A DNA stretch of 64,000 nt, from the NCBI GenBank assembly GCA_030652315.1, contig JAUSAX010000043.1, forward strand, positions 1-64,000, given 5' to 3'. The notes under the pieces are model-generated. The model saw only the letters and a list, made by a program, of their open reading frames with translations. It made no database searches and was not told where the DNA came from. Positions within the stretch are counted from its first letter, which is position 1; the number at the start of each line of letters is the position of its first letter. The translations under genes and the position numbers were made by a program. This document shows, piece by piece, positions 55,096 to 63,964 of this stretch. The DNA comes from Afipia sp. Its GTDB lineage: Bacteria > Pseudomonadota > Alphaproteobacteria > Rhizobiales > Xanthobacteraceae.

Positions 55096-56103
55096 TCACG
55101 ATTCCGGTGAGCTTATGAATTTGCCGGAGGCGACGGCACCGGAGGCAACCAGCAGCACTAAGAGTAGCAGGAGGACGCTCAAGTTCGTCAGGAAACTGGT
55201 CGCAGCCTGCCAATCAGATCCGATGCCATAACCAAGTCCGAGATAGGCCGCTGTCCATATCAGGCGTCCGACCAGGGCAATCGCGAGGAATTTCGATAGG
55301 CGGTAGCGGCTCATTCCAGCCAGCAGGCTTGCTACCGAGCTGAGATACGACATGAACGTGCGGGTGATAAAGACCGTCAGCGAGCCCCATCGGTCGAAGA
55401 GCGATTGAACACGCGCTCGGCGCGTCGGCGTGTATCCCAGCAAACGGCCATAGCGCTCCAGAATTTTCTGGCTGAGAAAGCGCCCGAGACCGTAGCCGGC
55501 CGCGTCGCCAAATACCGAAGCTGCCACTGTCGTCGCGGCCGCCCAAAACCAATCTAGGCGGCCTTGAGAAGCCAACGAACCCGCCACAGTCGTCGCGACA
55601 CCGTCAGGCAGGGGAAAGCCAAGGGCGCCGAAAAAAAGTATGAGTCCTAAAACGGGATAGCCATACACCAGCAACGCAGTCAGAACAGCATCATTGATAT
55701 TGCCAAGCCAGCTTGAGTTTCCGTTTTTTGGATCCAACGGAGCATCGGGCATCAGGTCGGCGATTGCGCGCTGGACGCGCCGGGCGTAGGCGGAGGGAGA
55801 AACTCCCGCTTGCTCACCAAGGGATTTCAGGCTGGCGTTAGGATCAGTTCCCGGCGCCAGTCCAAGGCGCTCGATCAAGGCGGCGTCGGATGTCCTGAAC
55901 GTGGTGGCAACGTAACCGAGCGTCATCCAGGCCCGAATGCTGCTCGTCATCGGTGCGCCCGTCTCGTAGGCCGAACGCAGCAGCAGGAGCGAGCCGTAAG
56001 TGCGGAGCCCAAAAAACGCGGCGGACAATGTGGCCGCGGCGAAGACGACCGCGGCGATATGCCGGACCAACTTCGATCGGAGGTATGTTGATTTCGTCAT
56101 CAA
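55096..56103 (-). CDS. DedA/VTT-family membrane protein with N-terminal extension
   Basis: 335 aa. Residues 1-130 hold one membrane helix and a helical soluble region (SAYETGAPMTSSIRAWMTLGYVATTF, ASLKSLGEQAGVSPSAYARRVQR) not found in minimal DedA proteins. From about 140 is the VTT/SNARE-assoc core: VLGLILFFGALGFPLPDGVATTVAG, FGDAAGYGLGRFLSQK, GSLTVFITRTFMSYLSSVASLLAGMSRY. DedA proteins flip lipid carriers or phospholipids; the substrate here is unknown. It lies alone between the kinase and the ABC exporter. Confidence 0.87.
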   Translation of the reverse strand: MMTKSTYLRSKLVRHIAAVVFAAATLSAAFFGLRTYGSLLLLRSAYETGAPMTSSIRAWMTLGYVATTFRTSDAALIERLGLAPGTDPNASLKSLGEQAGVSPSAYARRVQRAIADLMPDAPLDPKNGNSSWLGNINDAVLTALLVYGYPVLGLILFFGALGFPLPDGVATTVAGSLASQGRLDWFWAAATTVAASVFGDAAGYGLGRFLSQKILERYGRLLGYTPTRRARVQSLFDRWGSLTVFITRTFMSYLSSVASLLAGMSRYRLSKFLAIALVGRLIWTAAYLGLGYGIGSDWQAATSFLTNLSVLLLLLVLLVASGAVASGKFISSPES

Positions 56104-56358
56104 GGGGCACCCCCCAGCGCCTTGGCTGCATTGTAGCGCCCATGAGTGGTCGTCTGCCCCAAACCGTACTGCCTGCCGATGATGAGCGCGAACCCTTTCC
56201 AGGAAGGGTGCGATGGTCCCAGCAACGTGTCTAACCTTACCAAAGGTTCATCGCAGGCCGTCTCGCCTGTTGATTCAGGTCAATACGAAGCTCCCTCTAT
56301 CAATCATATTTGTAAAGCTGCCCATACATCTTGATGGCCCCAATTGGAGGGGATACCT

Positions 56359-57320
56359 GTGCTTGATACTCAAGGAAGATCAGCAAGCGCCCCTCCTGTT
56401 GTCGCAGCCGCAACAGGACAAGACCTACCGGGCGCCGGAGGAGCGGGGGGCACTTCAACGGTAGATGGTTTGCTTTTCTTGCCGTCCTGCTCGCCGCGGT
56501 CGGTGCAGGTGCTTGGGCATTCTACCTCCGTCCGGTCAATGTGCAGGTCTCGCAAGCTGAGCGCAACATGCCGGTTGAAGTGTTCGGCCTCGGCACCGTG
56601 GAGGCCCGCGTCACATCCAAGGTTGGGTTCAAGGTCTCCGGTGTGCTCGTCGATCTTCGGGCGGATGTCGGCGATCGCGTAGCCAAAGGCGCCGTTCTGG
56701 CTCGCCTTGACGACCGTGAGCAAAGCGCGCGCGTCGCTAGGACCAGAGCGTCCATTGCGCAAGCCGAAGCCAATGTGCAGAGAGCCACGGCGAGCGTTGA
56801 AAAGGCGCGTGCGAACTATGCCAATGCAAAGAGCATAAGCGAGCGGCGACAAAAGCTGATTCAGAGCGACAGCACTTCAGTCGAAGCCGCCGAAACCGCA
56901 CAGGCTGTTCAGGATGCAGCATTCGGTGATCTGAATCTGGCTTCCAGCGATGTCCAGGTGGCGCGTGCCTCGATCAACGACGCCAAGGCACAACAGCTAC
57001 AGGAAACGGCGACGTTGGACTTTCACATCCTTGCGGCGCCCTACGATGCCATGGTCACCGCGCGCACCAAGGAACTTGGCTCCGCCCTTGGCGCCGGCGA
57101 GCCGGTCTTCACGCTAATCGATCCGGCGACCGTGTGGGTGCTCGCCTATATCGATGAAAGCAAGGCCGGCGAACACGTGGTGACCCTCGGCCACAGGCTG
57201 CTCGATGGACGCTTCGAAATCACGGGCGGTGTTCCTGAAAATGCCGCCGTGGTGTCGCAGCTACACAGCGGACTGCGCGTGGGCCGCGCGGCGAAGGTGG
57301 CCGGCGGGAAAGCGCCATGA
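56359..57320 (+). pseudogene. HlyD-type membrane-fusion protein of an ABC exporter, apparently decayed
   Basis: The track gives 56541-57320 (259 aa), but that GTG cuts off the membrane anchor. Just upstream in the same frame is RWFAFLAVLLAAVGAGAWAF, which lacks any start codon. A good start (GTG at 56359 after GGAGGGG) lies in another frame, so at least one frameshift is present. Family proteins also have about 80 more residues between AYIDESKAG and GHRLLDGRFEI; here the two are joined directly, implying an in-frame deletion of the barrel region. Sequence errors cannot be excluded. The intact ABC genes follow, overlapping by 4 bases. Confidence 0.6.
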
Positions 57321-58462
57321 ATCTCGCTTATCGCGATATCAAGCACAACCTACTGCGCTTCGCGCTGACCAATTTCGGATTGAGCCTGTTGCTCGGTATC
57401 GTGATCATGATGACCGGGGTCTATGGCGGCCTGATCGACGACGCGCTGCGGCAGGCCCGCGCGGCGAACGCCGACCTCTGGGTCGTTCAGGCCGACACCA
57501 AGGGGCCGTTTGCCGAATCATCGCGTATCCCGGGCGATACACGCGAACTGGTCAGCCGCGTCTATGGGGTGGAGCGAGCCGGTGCGGTCACCTACCAATC
57601 GGTCCAAACCGAGCTGAACGGCGCACCACATCGCCTCTTTCTCATTGGCTTCCAACTAGGACGCCCCGGTGGACCCAGCAAGATCGTTGCCGGTCGCGAG
57701 ATTTTGCGCAGCCGCTATGAAATAGTAGTGGACCGCCGTGCGGGTCTTGCGATCGGCGAGGAAATTCCGCTCGGTACTCGCGGTCACAAGTTTACCGTGG
57801 TCGGCCTGATGCAGAACGAGGTGACCTCGGCGGGAGATCCCGTCGCCTACATAACCTTGCGCGATGCCCAACAGCTCCAGTTCGAAATCGCACCGCCATC
57901 AACACGGCGCGAGCAAGCGCGGGGCGGAGCGTTGCAAACCAACGATCAGATCAATGCCGTGATCGCCAAGGTCTCGCCCTATGTTCCAGCCAACGAGGTG
58001 GCCACAGCGCTATCTCGCTGGAAGCATCTCACGGCGCTCACCCAAGCGCAGCAGGAGACCATGCTGAGCCAAGTCGTCATCGAAAGAGCGCGTAAACAAC
58101 AGCTTCTGATTATGGTGCTGCTGGTGATCGTATCCGCCGTCATCATCGCCCTGATCATTTACACGATGACTATGGACAAGGTACGTTCGATCGCCACACT
58201 CAAATTCATCGGCGCGCCGGATCGCACCATCGTCGGTCTCATCATTCAGCAGTCTCTATCGTTGGGAATTGCTGGCTACTTCGCCGGGCTGGCCCTGGTT
58301 TTCATCTTCAGGCCGTATTTTCCACGGCGGCTCGTGTTTGATCCCGAAAGTGTCGCGGCTGTATTCATTATCACCGTCGTGATCTGCCTTGTCGCCAGCA
58401 TCCTCGGTATTCGGCTCGCTCTAAAAGTGGATCCGGCCGAAGCGCTGGCGACTTCAGGATAG
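57317..58462 (+). CDS. ABC transporter permease, FtsX-like (MacB/DevC type)
   Basis: 381 aa. N-terminal helix (FALTNFGLSLLLGIVIMMTGVYGG), a large extracytoplasmic domain (residues 40-260) and three C-terminal helices (LLIMVLLVIVSAVIIALIIYTM, IIQQSLSLGIAGYFAGLALVF, VAAVFIITVVICLVASILGIRLAL). This is the DevC-like exporter permease layout. It overlaps the membrane-fusion gene by 4 bases and precedes the ATPase by 4 bases. The substrate is unknown. Confidence 0.9.
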   Translation: MNLAYRDIKHNLLRFALTNFGLSLLLGIVIMMTGVYGGLIDDALRQARAANADLWVVQADTKGPFAESSRIPGDTRELVSRVYGVERAGAVTYQSVQTELNGAPHRLFLIGFQLGRPGGPSKIVAGREILRSRYEIVVDRRAGLAIGEEIPLGTRGHKFTVVGLMQNEVTSAGDPVAYITLRDAQQLQFEIAPPSTRREQARGGALQTNDQINAVIAKVSPYVPANEVATALSRWKHLTALTQAQQETMLSQVVIERARKQQLLIMVLLVIVSAVIIALIIYTMTMDKVRSIATLKFIGAPDRTIVGLIIQQSLSLGIAGYFAGLALVFIFRPYFPRRLVFDPESVAAVFIITVVICLVASILGIRLALKVDPAEALATSG

Positions 58463-58466
58463 GACG

Positions 58467-59204
58467 ATGGCCGGGGAACGCAGACAAATGGTCGTAAGCG
58501 TCGAACGTCTCTCCAAGCATTTCGGCGGGGGGACCGCGCGGGTCGATGCTTTGATCGACATCAGCATGGACGTCTATCCGGGCCAGGTTGTCGGGCTCAT
58601 GGGCCCGAGCGGTTCGGGCAAGACGACCCTCCTCAACTGCATCGCCTGCATACTGGAGCCGAGCACCGGCCGGCTCACGCTTGACGGCGAGTTGGTCTAT
58701 GACGATCACTGGCTCAAGGCCGATCTGCGTCGGCTGCGTCTCGACAAGATCGGTTTTATCTTTCAGTACCCCAATCTGCTGCCGTTCCTCGACGCCATCG
58801 ACAATGTCGCTGTGGTGCTCCAGCTCGCTGGAATTGATGCTGCGGCTTCTCTCTCTCTCGCCGTTCAGTTGCTGGACTATCTGGAGGTCGGCCATCGCAA
58901 GCATGCATTGCCCAAGCAGCTTTCCGGCGGCGAAGCACAACGGGTGGCGATTGCGCGCGCGCTCGCCAATCGGCCGCGCATTATTCTCGCGGATGAGCCG
59001 ACCGCTCCGCTCGATTCGCAGCGCGCCAGGATCGTGATGGATCTGTTGCGCCGGATCGCCATTGATCAAAATGCGGCAATTATCTGCGTCACGCATGACG
59101 AAATGATTCTCGATCGATTCGATCACATTTACCGGCTGCGCGACGGCCGGCTTGAGAATGAGAGTCCGATTTGGAGCCATGTTGAGACGGCGACCGCCAG
59201 TTAA
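58467..59204 (+). CDS. ABC transporter ATPase (DevA/LolD-like)
   Basis: 245 aa. Walker A GPSGSGKTT, Q-loop FQYPNLLP, signature LSGGEAQRVAIARAL, Walker B IILADEPTAPLDSQ and H-loop THD are all present. It pairs with the upstream FtsX-like permease as a DevBCA-type exporter. The usual DEPTAALD reads DEPTAPLD here, which is a tolerated change. The stop is about 70 bases before the AhpD-like gene. Confidence 0.93.
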   Translation: MAGERRQMVVSVERLSKHFGGGTARVDALIDISMDVYPGQVVGLMGPSGSGKTTLLNCIACILEPSTGRLTLDGELVYDDHWLKADLRRLRLDKIGFIFQYPNLLPFLDAIDNVAVVLQLAGIDAAASLSLAVQLLDYLEVGHRKHALPKQLSGGEAQRVAIARALANRPRIILADEPTAPLDSQRARIVMDLLRRIAIDQNAAIICVTHDEMILDRFDHIYRLRDGRLENESPIWSHVETATAS

Positions 59205-59275
59205 CGAATCCCCATCTATATCGCGCTGCGTGAGCATTCGCTCCCGACAGCGCCCGGCAAGTAAGGACGCTTCTC

Positions 59276-59635
59276 ATGGAAAAGAACTATTCCGACATCA
59301 CCAAGCGTATTTCAGGTGACCTGCGGAAACTCCGCCAGGGCATTCCCGACATTATGAAGGCATTCTCCGCACTAGCCCAAGCAGCGACGCGCGAAGGCGC
59401 GCTTGACACGAAGACTAAGGAGCTGATCGCGCTTGCGATCGGGATTATCACCCACTGCGACGGCTGCATTGGTTTCCACACCGAGGCGCTGGTCAAGCTT
59501 GGTGCCACCCGCAGTGAAGTAGAGGAAGTCCTCGGGATGGCGGTCTATATGGGGGGCGGGCCCTCTTTGATGTACGCGGCGGACGCGATATCTGCTTATG
59601 AAGAGTTCGAGAACCGGAAGAACGCAGCGGTGTGA
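59276..59635 (+). CDS. Carboxymuconolactone decarboxylase/AhpD-like protein
   Basis: 119 aa. The redox pair CDGC is in ITHCDGCIGFHTEALVKLGA with the following His, the usual AhpD-type site. ALDTKTKELIALAIGI and EEVLGMAVYMGGGPSLMYA complete the fold. Probable peroxidase or thiol-disulfide role. It may be co-transcribed with the ABC genes 70 bases upstream. Confidence 0.92.
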   Translation: MEKNYSDITKRISGDLRKLRQGIPDIMKAFSALAQAATREGALDTKTKELIALAIGIITHCDGCIGFHTEALVKLGATRSEVEEVLGMAVYMGGGPSLMYAADAISAYEEFENRKNAAV

Positions 59636-59974
59636 TCAGCGATGTCCATCAATTTTTTCGAAGTCGCTAGGGCGGCGGCAATACTGTCCATAGGCACCGC
59701 GCCCTGGCAGACTGGAGCGGACTATGGGTGCGAAGATAGACACAAAGGGCATTCTAGACGCCGATGAAATCGACCAAGCCGAGGCTGACGATGGTCGCCT
59801 TAGGTCTCGCCTCACTTGCTTTGCACTTCTATTGCACCCCAGCCTAGGCGCTGAGTGCCGCAGCGATTGATGTGAGCTCTCGGTTGGAGCCAACAACAGG
59901 ATCGTCTTGAGCGCGAGCTTGATCATTGTCGCCGCCACAAATTGCATCAAGTGCAAACAGGGCGCGGACAGTGC
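59636..59974. other. Gene-free stretch between the AhpD-like gene and opgC
   Basis: About 340 bases. A minus-strand ORF (59636-59956) is Ser/Arg-rich without family signals. A 48-codon plus-strand ORF starting at 59725 (MGAKIDTKGILDADEIDQAE) is unsupported. I see no terminator or repeat. Confidence 0.45.
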
Positions 59975-61165
59975 TCACGACGCCCTTACTATGCGGGACA
60001 ACCTCGTTTCGGCTTGCATCCCAGTTGAGTCATGCAAATCGACGTGAACAGATTTCTCCGCTCGCTTGGACCACGACCTGTAATAAGCGACCGCCGTCAT
60101 GACCGCGAGGCCGCCGGTTCCAACAAGGAGTTGAGCGATAAAGCCATCGGAAGTCGTTTGCAGAACAAAAGATGCAAGAAATGAAAGGTAGATGCCGACG
60201 CAAAAAACCTCGAGAGATTGCTGACCGCATTTGACTAACGGCAGCCAAATGGCGGCCTGCAATCCTGGCGCATCGATGGGTATGAACCGCACCACCACGA
60301 TGATCAAAACCGCCAGATGCAGGAAACGATAGGGCGCGAGATTGGTTTTGTCGTTCGGGTTAAAGGCCTCGAATACGACGAGCGGGAAGAGTCCCTGAGT
60401 ATCAAGCAGCTGCGCCGCCAGTGTCATAGCCGCCGAAAAAAGCAGATAAATCACAGCAAAGGAGAGAACGATCCGAGAGCGGATCAGGAAATGAAGCGTA
60501 TTGGCTCCGCCTAACGCCAGCCACGCGCCAAACAAAAAGAGAAGCTGCCACGCGAACGGGTTGAAATACCAGACCCCCGAGGGATAGGAGGGAAGATTCC
60601 ACCCGAGTTGTCGGGTGGCGAAATAGATGAGAACTGATCCCAGCATGACCAAGTTCCGGTGTCTCAGCATCAGCCAAAGAACCGGTGGAAAGACGCCCAT
60701 CAGAACGACGTAAAGCGGCAGCACGTCCAGATTCAACGGCTTGTATTTCAGCACCAAGCCCTGCGTTAGGGTGTCGACTGGAGCGACAAGCAGGGGAGCA
60801 ACGTTAAATCGGTCGATGAAGTCAGAAGCGCCGAACCTGTATGACAGGAAAAGGACAGAAACCAGATAGAACACGAACAGCAGAATGTGGGCGACATAAA
60901 TTTGCCAGACGCGCCTGATGATTCTGCTTGCTCCGAAAACAAAGCCGCGCTCCAGCATCTTTCTCGCAAACACGAGCGCCGAAGTATAACCGGAAATGAA
61001 CACGAACAGATCGGCGCCATCGCTGAAGCCGTAGTTTCGGAACGAAAACCAGGAAAGAATGGTGCTGGAAATATGGCCTAGAAACATCGCCCAGTTTGCG
61101 AGACCGCGAAATAAATCGAGACGCAAATCCCGTTTAGATTCTGAAAGCGCAACGTCAATTCTCAT
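59975..61165 (-). CDS. opgC: OpgC-family protein (glucan succinylation acyltransferase-like)
   Basis: 396 aa membrane protein with about ten helices. The N-terminal DLRLDLFRGLANWAMFLGHI and NYGFSDGADLFVFISGYTSALVFARKM are the OpgC signature. OpgC adds succinyl groups to osmoregulated periplasmic glucans in enterobacteria; in rhizobia members may act on cyclic glucans or other polysaccharides. No opgG/H genes are nearby. It is divergent from the universal stress gene. Confidence 0.9.
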   Translation of the reverse strand: MRIDVALSESKRDLRLDLFRGLANWAMFLGHISSTILSWFSFRNYGFSDGADLFVFISGYTSALVFARKMLERGFVFGASRIIRRVWQIYVAHILLFVFYLVSVLFLSYRFGASDFIDRFNVAPLLVAPVDTLTQGLVLKYKPLNLDVLPLYVVLMGVFPPVLWLMLRHRNLVMLGSVLIYFATRQLGWNLPSYPSGVWYFNPFAWQLLFLFGAWLALGGANTLHFLIRSRIVLSFAVIYLLFSAAMTLAAQLLDTQGLFPLVVFEAFNPNDKTNLAPYRFLHLAVLIIVVVRFIPIDAPGLQAAIWLPLVKCGQQSLEVFCVGIYLSFLASFVLQTTSDGFIAQLLVGTGGLAVMTAVAYYRSWSKRAEKSVHVDLHDSTGMQAETRLSRIVRAS

Positions 61166-61225
61166 TTGTTACACCGAGCCGAAACGCGCAATTGCTAATC
61201 AATGCTCGCTCTTTTTCGACGTCGG

Positions 61226-61239
61226 TTGATCTGCGTCAA
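61226..61239. promoter_or_regulatory. FixK/FNR-type box upstream of the universal stress gene
   Basis: TTGATCTGCGTCAA matches the consensus TTGAT-N4-RTCAA with inverted half-sites. Its centre lies about 70 bases before the start of the stress protein, consistent with activation. It is also in the shared region with opgC. Confidence 0.7.
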
Positions 61240-61301
61240 CAATTGCACCCTGATCGAGCGCTTATGATACTGCAAAGTCGGCATCGTACCTGGAGGAGAT
61301 C

Positions 61302-62135
61302 ATGATCAGAGACATTATTCTCAAGCTGGAGGTTGATAAGTCACGTGACAGCGTCTGTGACTATGCAATCTCGATTGCCGAGGCTTTCGACGCGCATATT
61401 GCGGGAGTGGCCTTCGCCGATGGCAGCAGTATTCCAGGCTTCCTCATGCCCGATTTTCCGTCTCACGTTCTCGCGGGTATAGTCGAGGAGCAGGAAAGGG
61501 CGGCGCGCGAGGCAGTCACGCGTTTCGAGGCGGCTGCTAAGCGGAGCCTTCTCTCCGGGGAGCCTCGGCTGGTTACCGAGAGCGAGCTCGGACCGGCCAG
61601 AGCATTTTTAGTGATGGCTCGGCGGTTCGATCTGAGCGTTGTGATGCAGTCTAATTATGATCAAGGAGCGAACAACGATATCTTGATTGAAGCGACGCTA
61701 TTCGATTCGGGTCGACCGTTGATCGTCGTGCCCTATATCCAGAAGGACGGCTTGAAGCTCGATCGGATTTTGTGCTGCTGGGATGGCAGCCGCGCGGCAA
61801 CGCGTGCCATTAATGATGCGCTCCCATTGCTGCAGAAGTCTCAGACCGTGGAATTGTTTATTGTCGGCAATGAAAAAACCGCTGATGAACGCGAAATTCG
61901 CGGTGCGGAGATTGGCAGCCATCTTGCACGTCACGGTATCAAGGTAGAAGTCGAAACGGTGCCTGCGGCCGATCTTGATGTGGCCGATGCGATCCTGTCG
62001 CACGTCTCGGATTGTTCGGCGAGCATGATCGTGATGGGTGGTTACGGGCATTCCCGTCTGCGAGAGTTTGTCCTCGGCGGTGCGACACGAGGAATACTCT
62101 CGACAATGACGGTACCGGTCTTCATGTCGCACTGA
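61302..62135 (+). CDS. Tandem universal stress protein (UspA family)
   Basis: 277 aa with two Usp domains. The first (residues 1-140) starts IRDIILKLEVDKSRDSVCDYAISIAEAFDAHIAG. The second (150-277) contains LDRILCCWDGSRAATRAINDALP and the ATP-type loop MGGYGHSRLREFVLGGATRGIL. GGAGGAG precedes the ATG. An FNR/FixK-like box at 61226 suggests induction at low oxygen, common for this family. Confidence 0.93.
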   Translation: MIRDIILKLEVDKSRDSVCDYAISIAEAFDAHIAGVAFADGSSIPGFLMPDFPSHVLAGIVEEQERAAREAVTRFEAAAKRSLLSGEPRLVTESELGPARAFLVMARRFDLSVVMQSNYDQGANNDILIEATLFDSGRPLIVVPYIQKDGLKLDRILCCWDGSRAATRAINDALPLLQKSQTVELFIVGNEKTADEREIRGAEIGSHLARHGIKVEVETVPAADLDVADAILSHVSDCSASMIVMGGYGHSRLREFVLGGATRGILSTMTVPVFMSH

Positions 62136-62224
62136 TCGTAGCATCGTCAGCGACGCATCACGGTTTGAATGCAGGCGACGGCGCACTTGCGGGAGATGCG
62201 GTGCATTTTATCAATGCATCTGAT

Positions 62225-62392
62225 CTAGAACTTCCGCCGGTCGAGCCAAAAGGCTGCAACACAGACCAGCGCCGCGATCAGCACGGTCGTGACCATCATT
62301 TGGAAAACACCAAAATTGAGGGCGTCGCGTGCGACGAATAACGCGGTAATCGGAGCCGCGATATAGAGTAGTATGCGTACGATCCAAGCCAT
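62225..62392 (-). CDS. Small two-helix membrane protein, probably FixK-controlled
   Basis: 55 aa from the ATG at 62392 (GAAGAGA 9 bases upstream; the track start at 62419 would lie at or before the expected transcription start). Two membrane segments (WIVRILLYIAAPITALFVA, MMVTTVLIAALVCVAAFWL) end with basic DRRKF. A FixK/FNR-like box lies about 65 bases upstream. I do not recognise the family; small membrane proteins are frequent among low-oxygen genes. Confidence 0.65.
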   Translation of the reverse strand: MAWIVRILLYIAAPITALFVARDALNFGVFQMMVTTVLIAALVCVAAFWLDRRKF

Positions 62393-62450
62393 GATCGACA
62401 TTCTCTTCTGAGGTCTCAATCACTCGATACAAAAGAACGAGAACAATCGA

Positions 62451-62464
62451 TTGACTTGCGTCAA
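62451..62464. promoter_or_regulatory. FixK/FNR-type box upstream of the two-helix protein
   Basis: TTGACTTGCGTCAA fits TTGAY-N4-RTCAA. It is centred about 65 bases before the minus-strand start at 62392 and lies downstream of the MgtC/DUF4010 gene. Confidence 0.7.
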
Positions 62465-62508
62465 GCTCGTCAACGCGATCTTTGTGATCGTCTGCCGATT
62501 GTTCACAT

Positions 62509-63768
62509 CTATCCGGAAATTTGCCAGATTGTCGCAGCTAATCCGGTTGCAACGGCAACGCCGCTAACTCCGCCTACCAGTATTCCGATGTCTCGCCCTC
62601 CGGCCCACCCGGCAATCATTGCCTTGGAGATAGTGTTGACGCTGACCGCAATCATAATTGCCTGCGCGGCTATAGTGAGATTGAGATCTCCTCCGCCCAG
62701 GCGAGCCATCGAGATGGTCACGGCGTCGACGTCAGCTATACCCGACAGGGCGGCGACCATCAGAACGCCCGTGCTTCCGAATGTCTGGCGGACGATTTCG
62801 GCGGTCAGGATCACGGCGCCGATAAACGCAGCCGATTTGAGTGCCGTTCCGAACGCCAGTGGATTTTGCATCAAGAGTTTTGGGGTGTTCCGTTCGATGT
62901 TGCTCAGAAGCAGGATCGCGGCTCCCATGGCCAGGATTGTGGCTGCACTGGCAAGCGGTAGGACGAGCGGACCAAACAGGGCCTGATTTAGCGCTACGGC
63001 GACGGCCGCGACGCGAGCCAACATGACGGCACCGGCGATCAGGATGCCGGCGCTCAGGAGTCTGAAAGAGCCGGGATGCTCGCGGTTGAGTCTTGCGAAG
63101 GTCAGGGTAGTGACGGTTGAGGATGCCAAGCCGCCGGCGATAGCTGTTGTGACGATGCCGAGACGGTCTCCAAGGATCCGGACCGCGACATATCCAACAA
63201 AGGATATCCCGGCGGTCAAAATGGCGAGAAGCCAGATCTCATAGAGGTTGATCGAATTCCAGGGATCAATCGTCCGGTTCGGCAGAACCGGTAGCAGCAG
63301 GAACGACATCGCGAGCAAAATGAGAATTGCACGAAGCTCATGCCACGTGAGCGAGGCGATTCCGCTGTGAATCCATTCGCGCAGAGCAAGAAGACCGGTC
63401 ATCGCCACGGCGCAGGCGATCGCCACGCGAGGATCGCTTGCGACCGACATCGTTCCGAGCAGGAACGTTAACATTCCGGCGACGACAGACGTCACACTCA
63501 CGTTCCGTTCCGCTTTGGCTTCCAGCCAATGGAACGCAGCGAATGCTGCTGCATAACCAAGAAAGACAAATCCGATGACCAGGCCGTTGGTTTGAAGTGC
63601 AACGGCGCCGGTCACGCCGCCGAGCAGACCGGACAGCGCAAACGTCCGGAACCCTGCGGCTCGTTGATGATCCTGCTCGCCGCGCGTGCGCCAGCCGCGC
63701 TCCAGACCCACGAGTAGACCAATAGCTAGTGAAGTAGCAAGGCGGCTGAGAATTTGGCTCTGATCCAT
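62509..63768 (-). CDS. MgtC/DUF4010 membrane protein
   Basis: 419 aa. The N-terminal MgtC-like domain begins SRLATSLAIGLLVGLERGW and has FRTFALSGLLGG; the C-terminal DUF4010 domain has ITTAIAGGLASSTVTTLTFARL-like sequence and GSTGVLMVAALSGIADVDAVTISMARL. About 12 helices. MgtC-family proteins are linked to magnesium and acid stress; the transport role of DUF4010 is unknown. Confidence 0.9.
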   Translation of the reverse strand: MDQSQILSRLATSLAIGLLVGLERGWRTRGEQDHQRAAGFRTFALSGLLGGVTGAVALQTNGLVIGFVFLGYAAAFAAFHWLEAKAERNVSVTSVVAGMLTFLLGTMSVASDPRVAIACAVAMTGLLALREWIHSGIASLTWHELRAILILLAMSFLLLPVLPNRTIDPWNSINLYEIWLLAILTAGISFVGYVAVRILGDRLGIVTTAIAGGLASSTVTTLTFARLNREHPGSFRLLSAGILIAGAVMLARVAAVAVALNQALFGPLVLPLASAATILAMGAAILLLSNIERNTPKLLMQNPLAFGTALKSAAFIGAVILTAEIVRQTFGSTGVLMVAALSGIADVDAVTISMARLGGGDLNLTIAAQAIMIAVSVNTISKAMIAGWAGGRDIGILVGGVSGVAVATGLAATIWQISG

Positions 63769-63892
63769 ATCGCGTTCACCTTACCACCCCTGGTCTCGAT
63801 GGAGCAGATCCCGCCGATGTTCGGCATCTCGCCAACTCCGCGCGCGTGTATTGCGCTCAGTGGTCATGCAATGCGGCGAAAGCAAGAGCTCC

Positions 63893-63906
63893 TTGACGTG
63901 GATCAA
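63893..63906. promoter_or_regulatory. FixK/FNR-type box upstream of the truncated last gene
   Basis: TTGACGTGGATCAA fits the same consensus as the boxes at 61226 and 62451. Its centre is about 65 bases before the ATG at 63965; a TAGAAT element follows at about 63934. Confidence 0.65.
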
Positions 63907-63964
63907 TGAATATCTAACGGAGATAGGTACCGTTAGAATCTATAGTGAGTGGTGGAGGAATTCC

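Noticed and set aside
54913-55110. 65-aa plus-strand ORF after the kinase
   Set aside because: Begins inside the kinase stop, is Arg/Ser-rich, has no ribosome site and overlaps the DedA stop region.
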